From JAFGPS01 sp964628465 (lineage in GTDB: Bacteria; Planctomycetota; Phycisphaerae; Sedimentisphaerales; Anaerobacaceae): 64,000 nucleotides of DNA. The translations under genes were made by a program, and so were the position numbers. The stretch spans positions 23,447 through 87,446 of the forward strand of contig CAZVOA010000012.1 of NCBI GenBank assembly GCA_964628465.1. Direction: 5' to 3'. The notes below the pieces were generated by a model that did no database searches, had not been told where the DNA came from, and saw only the letters and a list, made by a program, of their open reading frames with translations. Positions 58,126-64,000 of the stretch are shown here, piece after piece. How positions within the stretch are numbered: position 1 is the first letter of the stretch; each line of letters opens with the position of its first letter.

Positions 58126-58602
58126 ATGGCAAAAGGAATAGTAATTTATCATTCGAGAAGCGGAAATACCAAAGAAATGGCTCAGATAATCGCTCAATCT
58201 ATGAATGATTCGGAACTCCCCACGGAATGCAAGTCAATTAGTGATGTAACTCCTGATGAAATCTTTGGTTACGATGCTATCGTACTCGGTTCTCCCACGT
58301 ATTACGGTCAAATGGCCGCGCCTGTAAAACAATTGATTGATGATTTGGTGACCAGACATGGCCAGCTTGATGGTAAAGTTGGTGCGGCTTTTGCCAGTTC
58401 TGCTAATATAGCTGGCGGAAATGAAACTACTATTATGGGCATTATTGAAGCAATGCTCATCAGCGGAATGGTTGTTCAGGGGGATGCCAAAGGTGATCAT
58501 TATGGCCCTGTTTCTATTGGTAAACCCGATAAAAAAGTCGAAACTCAATGTATTCGCAGGGGTAAAAGAATTGCGGAATTAACAAAAAAATTAACCGCTT
58601 AG
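58126..58602 (+). CDS. flavodoxin-fold protein (WrbA-like)
   Basis: 158 residues from ATG 58126 (AGAAAGGAATT upstream); an extension of 16 codons exists but lacks support. FMN-binding segments GIVIYHSRSGNTKEMAQII (residues 3-21) and AIVLGSPTYYGQMAAPVKQLID (about 65-86) are typical of the WrbA/NAD(P)H:quinone oxidoreductase branch of flavodoxins. Shorter than E. coli WrbA (198). It probably serves in quinone reduction or electron transfer under low-oxygen conditions. Confidence 0.87.
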   Translation: MAKGIVIYHSRSGNTKEMAQIIAQSMNDSELPTECKSISDVTPDEIFGYDAIVLGSPTYYGQMAAPVKQLIDDLVTRHGQLDGKVGAAFASSANIAGGNETTIMGIIEAMLISGMVVQGDAKGDHYGPVSIGKPDKKVETQCIRRGKRIAELTKKLTA

Positions 58603-58645
58603 TAAAGAAAATATTGTTTTTTTTATAAAAAAAAGGGTTTTTCCT

Positions 58646-58674
58646 TTGACAAAATCTGCTGTGGCAGTTAAGTT
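58646..58674 (+). promoter_or_regulatory. promoter for the Hc1-like histone gene
   Basis: TTGACA (58646-58651), 17-base spacer, TAAGTT (58669-58674). The -35 box is perfect. A T-rich stretch (58615-58645) before it could end the flavodoxin transcript. Confidence 0.5.
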
Positions 58675-58733
58675 TTGGTCGTTTTAACCTTATTTTAACA
58701 TTAAAAACTTGGTTTTTTGTGGAGGTCACTCTG

Positions 58734-58907
58734 ATGCAAGAGTACGAAGATTTGAAAGTTTTGGTTAATGAAATTGAAAATGATATTGGCAAAGCAGAAG
58801 GCGGAAACAAAGCTGCTGGAACAAGAGTTCGCAAACAAATGCAGAAAATAAAACAGGCTTCTCAGCTTGTTAGAAATAAAGTTCTTGAAACCAGATCTGC
58901 CGAATAA
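58734..58907 (+). CDS. Hc1-like small histone-type protein
   Basis: 57 residues from ATG 58734 (GGAGG 8 bases upstream). Sequence YEDLKVLVNEIENDIGKAEG, then NKAAGTRVRKQMQKIKQASQ, is the pattern of Hc1/histone-H1-like proteins, common in Planctomycetes and Chlamydiae. The basic GTRVRK segment would bind DNA and condense the nucleoid. It is about half the length of chlamydial Hc1, lacking the Lys/Ala-rich tail. Has its own promoter. A hairpin (AAGACCACA ... TGTGGTCTT, 58926-58986) follows. Confidence 0.82.
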   Translation: MQEYEDLKVLVNEIENDIGKAEGGNKAAGTRVRKQMQKIKQASQLVRNKVLETRSAE

Positions 58908-58925
58908 CTGAAAACAGAACAAAGA

Positions 58926-58987
58926 TCAAAGACCACAAACTTGGGATTGTCAGAAAACAAGTTTATAATCCTGGGTCTGTGGTCTTA
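58926..58987 (+). terminator. hairpin after the Hc1-like gene
   Basis: AAGACCACA (about 58928) pairs with TGTGGTCTT (about 58978), with a further inner pairing GGGATT/AATCCTGG. No strong T-run follows, so termination is possible but not certain. Confidence 0.45.
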
Positions 58988-59019
58988 TGTCTTAATTTAA
59001 GGAAATTTGATTAAATATT

Positions 59020-59508
59020 ATGCCTCCAGTACTATTAATTGATTTATCGAAAATAGATCTCAACGCAAAGCCTCTCTTTGATCAGGAAGCGATTCTTAAG
59101 ATAAATCCTCAAAGCTATGAAATGCAGCAGCTTGATGGAATACTGTGGTTCGACAAAGAACAGCAGCTTATTCTTGGTTATAAGGATGTGACAGAAAAGG
59201 AATTCTGGGTTCGCGGCCATATTCCTGGCAGGCCTTTAATGCCCGGAGTAATAATGGTCGAATGTGCCGCTCAATTGCTGAGTTTCTTTGTAAAACAGAT
59301 TTTTGAGATAGAAGGCTTTATCGGTTTTTCAGGCATAGATGAAACAAAATTCCGTTCGACAGTTGAGCCGGGCAAGAGACTTTATCTTCTTGGTAAGATT
59401 GTTAAATATAAAATCAAAGAACGTACAGCGCATGTAACTACCTATGTGCAGGGCATCGTTGACGGCAAAATGGTATTTGAAACTACCGTTTCAGGAATGA
59501 AAGTTTGA
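59020..59508 (+). CDS. FabZ/FabA-like hotdog-fold dehydratase
   Basis: 162 residues. The active-site region GHIPGRPLMPGVIMVECAAQLLSFF is the FabZ signature (His and Glu equivalents within H-x-P-G...MPGV-x-x-x-E). The N terminus PPVLLIDLSKIDLNAKPLFD and the C terminus KMVFETTVSGMKV also fit the 3-hydroxyacyl-ACP dehydratase family, in the divergent group used outside core fatty-acid synthesis. Isolated from other fab genes, so its pathway is unclear. A repeat-filled region follows. Confidence 0.8.
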   Translation: MPPVLLIDLSKIDLNAKPLFDQEAILKINPQSYEMQQLDGILWFDKEQQLILGYKDVTEKEFWVRGHIPGRPLMPGVIMVECAAQLLSFFVKQIFEIEGFIGFSGIDETKFRSTVEPGKRLYLLGKIVKYKIKERTAHVTTYVQGIVDGKMVFETTVSGMKV

Positions 59509-59511
59509 ACT

Positions 59512-59635
59512 ATAGTAAAAAGTGACTAAAGTGAGCTAAAGTTAAAAGTTAAAAATAGAATGTAGGATGGGCTTTAGCCCATCTTTTATTATTCTGCATG
59601 GGCTGAAGCCTATCCTACTTTTAACTTCTTGGAGT
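59512..59635. repeat. heptad-array region with nested GTAGGATGGGC inverted repeat
   Basis: Left heptad arm (AAAAGTGACTAAAGTGAGC, then AAAGTTAAAAGTTAAAAA). Inside lies a second inverted repeat, GTAGGATGGGCTTTAGCC (from 59562) with its partner GGGCTGAAGCCTATCCTAC (to 59618). A short heptad-like right arm (TTTTAACTTCTTGG) follows. It looks like one repeat inserted in another. Confidence 0.65.
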
Positions 59636-61036
59636 TCTTCTCTGATGGTTTCCTGCTATAAACCAATCGATTAAGTCTTTGTTTTCAGCGTTCTTATCTA
59701 TCTCTTCTTTATATCGATCAACGGCTGCTTTCAAATCCTCAACAATTTCAGGATACTTTGAAGATACATCATATTTTTCTGAAGGATCAGCGTTCAAGTC
59801 GAAAAGCAAAGGTCTCTCCGGCGTAACCCAGTTACGAGCTACTACATAGCCGCCTTTGGAATGGTCGTAATATCTGAAGTGGAGTTTCCATTTTCCTTTT
59901 CTTACCGCGTCCAAATGATGTGCGCTATAGTAAAAGATTGTACGCTCGAAGCCTTTTTTGCCTTCAAGCACCGGCATCATATCCATGCCGTCATAAGGTC
60001 TGTCATCAGGCAGTTTTCCGCCCGCAAGTTTAACGATTGTCGGGAAGAAATCGAGCGTTGACGAAACTTCCATAGAAATATTCCCTGCCGGTATTTTCCC
60101 GGGCCATTTAGCGATAAACGGCTCGCGCATGCCGCCTTCCCACGTATCGCCTTTAGCGCCTCGTAATAATCCGGCCGAACCTCCATTTTGATTTTGAGTT
60201 ATCCACGGACCATTATCGCTTGTAAATATTACAAGTGTATTTTCAGCAAGTCCGAGTTTTTCGAGAGTTTCATTTATCTTTCCAACGCTCCAGTCAAGCT
60301 CCTGTACTGTATCGCCGAACAGACCTCGCATGGATGTATCAAGAAAATCTTCCGATGCGTATAGCGGTATATGCGGGAAAGTGTATGGAAGATATACGAA
60401 AAACGGCTCGTCTTTATGCTTTTCGATAAACTTTATCGCTTCGGCTGTATATCGCTTTGTCAGAGTTGTCTGGTCAGTCGGATGTTCGATTATCTCATCA
60501 TTACGATGAATATCAGGATTAACCATATCGTTACTGTAAAGTATTCCGTAATAATAATCGAAACCCTGTCTTAACGGCCTGTATTCCGGCCTGTCTCCGA
60601 GATGCCATTTTCCAATACACGCGGTCGAATAGCCGAGCGGCTTGAGCGCATCGGCGATCGTTATTTCTTTCGGATTCATTCCCATGTCATTATTCGGGAA
60701 GAATACATTTATTACGCCTGTTCTTATGCAGTTTCTACCTGTCAGAAGCGCAGAGCGGGAAGGGGAGCAGACTGGATTGCCGCTGTAAAACTGGGTGAGT
60801 TGTATTCCCTCATCGGCCATTTTATTCATATTAGGAGTCTTGATAGTTGGATGGCCGCCGCGATTCCAGTCGCCGTAACCCATATCATCCGCGAAAAGAA
60901 TTACAAAATTGGGTTTGTTTGTCGAAGATTTCCGAGCGTTTGATTTTTCCGAAGTTGAAATACATCCACCTAAAATTGCCCCGCAAGCTCCGGCTCCCAA
61001 TGTCTTTAAAAACTCACGTCGTCCGATTCCAGTCAT
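59621..61036 (-). CDS. Tat-exported sulfatase
   Basis: 471 residues of the type I (formylglycine) sulfatase family. N-terminal Tat motif GRREFLKTLG followed by a lipobox-like LGGC, so it is probably exported folded and may be lipid-anchored. Catalytic signature VCSPSRSALLTGR: the Cys becomes formylglycine. NFVILFADDMGYGDWNRGG at the start of the domain holds metal-binding Asp residues. Aryl- or carbohydrate-sulfate substrate cannot be told apart. Abundant sulfatases are characteristic of planctomycetes and match the algal polysaccharide-degrading lifestyle seen in the xylan locus. A formylglycine-generating enzyme is not in the window. Confidence 0.93.
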   Translation of the reverse strand: MTGIGRREFLKTLGAGACGAILGGCISTSEKSNARKSSTNKPNFVILFADDMGYGDWNRGGHPTIKTPNMNKMADEGIQLTQFYSGNPVCSPSRSALLTGRNCIRTGVINVFFPNNDMGMNPKEITIADALKPLGYSTACIGKWHLGDRPEYRPLRQGFDYYYGILYSNDMVNPDIHRNDEIIEHPTDQTTLTKRYTAEAIKFIEKHKDEPFFVYLPYTFPHIPLYASEDFLDTSMRGLFGDTVQELDWSVGKINETLEKLGLAENTLVIFTSDNGPWITQNQNGGSAGLLRGAKGDTWEGGMREPFIAKWPGKIPAGNISMEVSSTLDFFPTIVKLAGGKLPDDRPYDGMDMMPVLEGKKGFERTIFYYSAHHLDAVRKGKWKLHFRYYDHSKGGYVVARNWVTPERPLLFDLNADPSEKYDVSSKYPEIVEDLKAAVDRYKEEIDKNAENKDLIDWFIAGNHQRRTPRS

Positions 61037-61258
61037 CTCTATCTCCTTGTTTAAGGTTGTTCCATAAATTGAGCAAACTAAACCTGACTTTTGGTATTAT
61101 ATTAAGTGTTTTTGTTTATTGATTCAATTAAAAGTTTTAAAAAAGTCTAAAGAGAGAAATAACCTTGACTTATTTCCTATGTGATATTACCGTACTGCTT
61201 AATATTTTATATGATAAACTGGTCCTTGGTATTCGCACACGTAATTCAGGAGTAATGA

Positions 61259-63865
61259 ATGTTTAGTATTATAATGCCAGTTTGGAATCGCTCTGATTTT
61301 ATATACAGGTCAATTGAAAGTGTAATTGGGCAAACTTATAAAGAATATGAGTTACTCATAATTGACGATGGTTCGGAAGATAATCTCGAAGAAATAATCC
61401 GGCCATATCTAAATGAAAATATTATTTATCATAAGATTGCACACTGTGGAGTAAGTGCCGCAAGGAATTATGCACTGAAAAAAGCAAAATACCCTTTCAT
61501 TGCTTATCTCGATTCAGACAATGTATGGCATCCTGAGTATCTGGGAAAAATGTTTCAGGCACTCAATGGTAAAGATAAAAAATATCATTTGGCATATTGC
61601 AGGGCTAACCGTTATCGTAAAAATTCATCGACCGGCCAGTTTGAACCTGGCGACACGATAGGTGATTCGTTTAGCTTTTCAAAGCTTTTGGATGCCAACT
61701 ATATAGATCTCAACACATTTGTCCACTCCAAGAAAATTATTGAGCATATTGGTTATTTTGATGAAAATCTGAAAAGGCTGGTAGATTGGGACCTGATTAT
61801 TCGGGCGACTTCATTGTATGATCCGGTTTTTGTCCCGGAAATTTTAGTCGATTACTTTTACTGTCAGGCAGATAACGCGTTGTCTTTAATCGAAGATTAT
61901 GAAAATGCCAATCAAACAATTCAGAAAAAGTATTCAAATCTTCGCAAACCGGTAACACTGAATCATGACGGCATGATATATTCGTGGCAGGATTTGCCTG
62001 AAAAAAAATATATGAACTGGATACGTGTTAATCGATGGAATTTTAACACAGATGGATATTTTTCATGGGGTTATCCCTATATGCTTCAGATTGAGCCGAC
62101 AAATACCTGCAATTTGAAATGTACTCTCTGCCCGGTTGGCAGGAATGAATTAGGCAGAAAAGCCAGGCATATGTCGCTCGCTGACTTTAAGTCTATTGTG
62201 GATGATATGAAAGATTATCTGTTGTTTCTGGTTCTTTGGGACTGGGGCGAACCTTTTATGAATCCCGAGTTTCCAGAAATGATTCATTATGCCGCACAGC
62301 AAGGTATTAAAACTGTAACGAGTACTAATGCGCATTTCCTTAATAATACTGAATACGTAAAGAGAATATTAACATCGGGTTTAACGACACTTATTGTTGC
62401 CTTTGATTCCATAAATGAAAAGAACTATGAATTATATCGAAAACGAGGTGATTTGAAAAAAGTTATTTCTGGTGTAAAAAACGTTGTTAAGTTAAAAGAA
62501 CAGCTTGGTTCGGATACAATTATTAACTTAAGAACTGTAGTTATGAGACAAAATGAACATGAACTGAAAAAAATAGAGAAATTTGCCCGCAAGACGGGAG
62601 TGGACAGGTTTACATTGAAAACGCTGAATACAGGCAGCGACATTGATTCTGATTTACTGCCTGAAAATCCCAAATATAATCGTTTTGAATACAAACCTGG
62701 AACTAAAGAAAGAATTAGAATAGACCAGAAATGCGGCAGGCCATGGATAATGGCAAATATATTTTCTAATGGTGACATAGTACCATGCTGTTATGATTTT
62801 AGCGCATCAATTAAACTTGGCAATGTAATTGAACAACCATTTTCAGAATTATGGAATGGTGAGAAATACCGGAAATTCAGGGAACGTCTTTATCACAATA
62901 AAGAATCGATAGAATTGTGCAATAATTGTTATGTAAATTTTAAAATGGCTGAAAACGGATGGATACCAGAAACTATTGATTTGAAGGCAAATTCTTTAAT
63001 TGCAATAAAAGAGAAAATTAAAAACAAATTGCGGCCAACACCGATTTGGCCGGTTTTAAAATTTGGTAAGCAAACTGTTTTGACAGGTTTGGAATTGCTG
63101 AAAAAAAGCAAACAACCTTTAAATATCGTTCAGAATGTTCAGGCTGAAACAGTTCAATTTCTGCCAAGCCAGACACATAATATTCGATTGCCAATTGAAA
63201 ATGAAGTAGCAGATGGATGGAAATCTTATGGTATATTTAACGGCCAAACACGAAATGCAAAAAACCTTGCTTGTCATGTATCGCAATTGAGTCCGAGTAA
63301 AAGTCCTCATCAAATGCATTCGCATGAAGAAGAGGAAATCTTAATAGCTCTATCCGGTGAAACTGAACTTGTTATTGGCGATTCTCAGGGACAAATAGAG
63401 AAAAGTCAAAGTCTGGCCGCTGGTTCTTTCGTTTATTATCCGGCATGGCATAATCATACAATACAAAATAGAACAAACGAAGATACCGCGTATCTAATGT
63501 TCAAGTGGTTGTCCAATAAGAGAAAGGATGCCAAAACTCTTGATATGACGGTGGTTGAATTACCGCAAAAATTAGAGCCGAATTTACATTATGAAAATTT
63601 CGATACCGCAATGCTTTTGAATTCTGGTACGAGTTATTTAAGCAAATTGCATAGCCATATCACAACTCTTGAGCCGGGTTGCGGTTATCCGCCTCATGCG
63701 GATGAATATGAAGTATGTATAGTCGTTCTAAGCGGCAGTGTATTAACGCTTGATAAAGAAGTCGGAGAAAATGGCGTAATATTTTACGCCGCGGGCGAGC
63801 CTCACGGAATAAAAAATATTGGTACTATACCCGCGAAATATCTCGTTTTTGAATTTCACAAGTAA
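61259..63865 (+). CDS. GT2 glycosyltransferase - radical SAM - SPASM - double cupin fusion
   Basis: 868 residues. Residues 1-205: GT-A glycosyltransferase family 2 (FSIIMPVWNRSDFIYRSIES, then YLDSDNVWHP as the DxD metal site, and RLVDWDLIIRA). Residues about 275-520: radical SAM barrel with CNLKCTLC (C284, C288, C291) and a SPASM-like Cys set (C492, C510/C511, C554, C557) for auxiliary clusters. Residues about 660-750: cupin 1 (HSHEEEE, H687/H689/E693, H731). Residues about 785-866: cupin 2 (PHADEYEV, GEPHG). AGGAG before the ATG. The combination is not one I know. It could transfer and then modify a sugar or peptide moiety in one polypeptide. Confidence 0.9.
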   Translation: MFSIIMPVWNRSDFIYRSIESVIGQTYKEYELLIIDDGSEDNLEEIIRPYLNENIIYHKIAHCGVSAARNYALKKAKYPFIAYLDSDNVWHPEYLGKMFQALNGKDKKYHLAYCRANRYRKNSSTGQFEPGDTIGDSFSFSKLLDANYIDLNTFVHSKKIIEHIGYFDENLKRLVDWDLIIRATSLYDPVFVPEILVDYFYCQADNALSLIEDYENANQTIQKKYSNLRKPVTLNHDGMIYSWQDLPEKKYMNWIRVNRWNFNTDGYFSWGYPYMLQIEPTNTCNLKCTLCPVGRNELGRKARHMSLADFKSIVDDMKDYLLFLVLWDWGEPFMNPEFPEMIHYAAQQGIKTVTSTNAHFLNNTEYVKRILTSGLTTLIVAFDSINEKNYELYRKRGDLKKVISGVKNVVKLKEQLGSDTIINLRTVVMRQNEHELKKIEKFARKTGVDRFTLKTLNTGSDIDSDLLPENPKYNRFEYKPGTKERIRIDQKCGRPWIMANIFSNGDIVPCCYDFSASIKLGNVIEQPFSELWNGEKYRKFRERLYHNKESIELCNNCYVNFKMAENGWIPETIDLKANSLIAIKEKIKNKLRPTPIWPVLKFGKQTVLTGLELLKKSKQPLNIVQNVQAETVQFLPSQTHNIRLPIENEVADGWKSYGIFNGQTRNAKNLACHVSQLSPSKSPHQMHSHEEEEILIALSGETELVIGDSQGQIEKSQSLAAGSFVYYPAWHNHTIQNRTNEDTAYLMFKWLSNKRKDAKTLDMTVVELPQKLEPNLHYENFDTAMLLNSGTSYLSKLHSHITTLEPGCGYPPHADEYEVCIVVLSGSVLTLDKEVGENGVIFYAAGEPHGIKNIGTIPAKYLVFEFHK

Positions 63866-64000
63866 TAATCTCAGTTTTATTACATACAATATTTTCGGAC
63901 ATTTTTCTTTTTTTCATGACAAAGCCCTGATTCTCGCTAAAATAGAAGTGATGTGCTCCCATTTTATGTACCATATGTTAATAGAGAGTTACACACATTT
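63866..64000. other. 3' edge of window, no feature seen
   Basis: AT-rich sequence after the fusion gene. No ORF with a plausible start and no terminator hairpin was recognised. Confidence 0.4.

Overview
The window reads as a single chromosomal segment of a planctomycete, most likely the class Phycisphaerae (Sedimentisphaerales-like). This is an inference from gene content: a Tat-exported sulfatase, secreted polysaccharide lyases and hydrolases, an Hc1-like histone, Nrf-type nitrite reduction, lipoproteins and outer-membrane barrels, moderate-to-low GC by eye, and many families of short dispersed intergenic repeats. No ribosomal RNA, CRISPR array or complete transposase is present. One tRNA gene (Gly, anticodon UCC) was found.

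Layout. Bases 1-10.4 kb (all +): three consecutive SPFH/HflK-HflC-like membrane proteins, a P1B metal ATPase, an ABC exporter pair, and a conserved unknown. 10.5-15.8 kb (+): UvrD/PcrA helicase, glucose-6-phosphate isomerase, mannose-1-phosphate guanylyltransferase, RuvX. 15.8-19.5 kb (-): an outer-membrane barrel, exonuclease III, and an amino-acid permease fused to a PTS EIIA domain. 19.7-22.7 kb (+): very small ORFs and a tandem array of four Rnk/GreA-C-like paralogues. 22.7-26.7 kb: proB and proA (both -), separated by a DUF488 gene and a broken four-helix-bundle (23S intervening-sequence-type) gene lying between inverted repeats. 26.8-30.3 kb: tRNA-Gly, then nrfH-nrfA and a DUF438/hemerythrin/PAS protein. 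This stretch ends in a copy of the tRNA 3' end, so it looks like an integrated cassette. 30.4-32.2 kb: an AT-rich orphan gene with a PD-(D/E)XK-like C terminus.

32.4-46.6 kb is a xylan-utilisation locus. A leftward operon (esterase, two GH43 enzymes, a small secreted protein) diverges from rightward genes (two GH10 xylanases, a duplicated concanavalin-like secreted protein, a GH67 alpha-glucuronidase, a URO-D-like methyltransferase). Five neighbouring exported proteins here share a Gly/Met/Arg-rich low-complexity tract, absent from the one cytoplasmic enzyme among them. Together they would cut xylan, remove arabinose and feruloyl or acetyl esters, and release methylglucuronate.

46.7-64 kb: secreted unknowns, uracil-DNA glycosylase, a KaiC-like/PEP-synthase-N protein, NADP-type glutamate dehydrogenase divergent from a LysR regulator with a clear palindromic operator between them, a HAD phosphatase, a lipoprotein gene with in-frame palindromic repeats, an HPr-domain protein, a flavodoxin, an Hc1-like histone, a FabZ-like dehydratase, a sulfatase, and an 868-residue GT2-radical SAM-SPASM-double-cupin fusion.

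The most unusual signals are the shared RGG/GGM tract of the xylan locus, the tRNA-bracketed nrf cassette, the Rnk array, palindromic repeats inside coding sequence, inverted pairs of 7-bp-periodic arrays that fill intergenic gaps up to start codons, and the GT2-radical SAM-cupin fusion.
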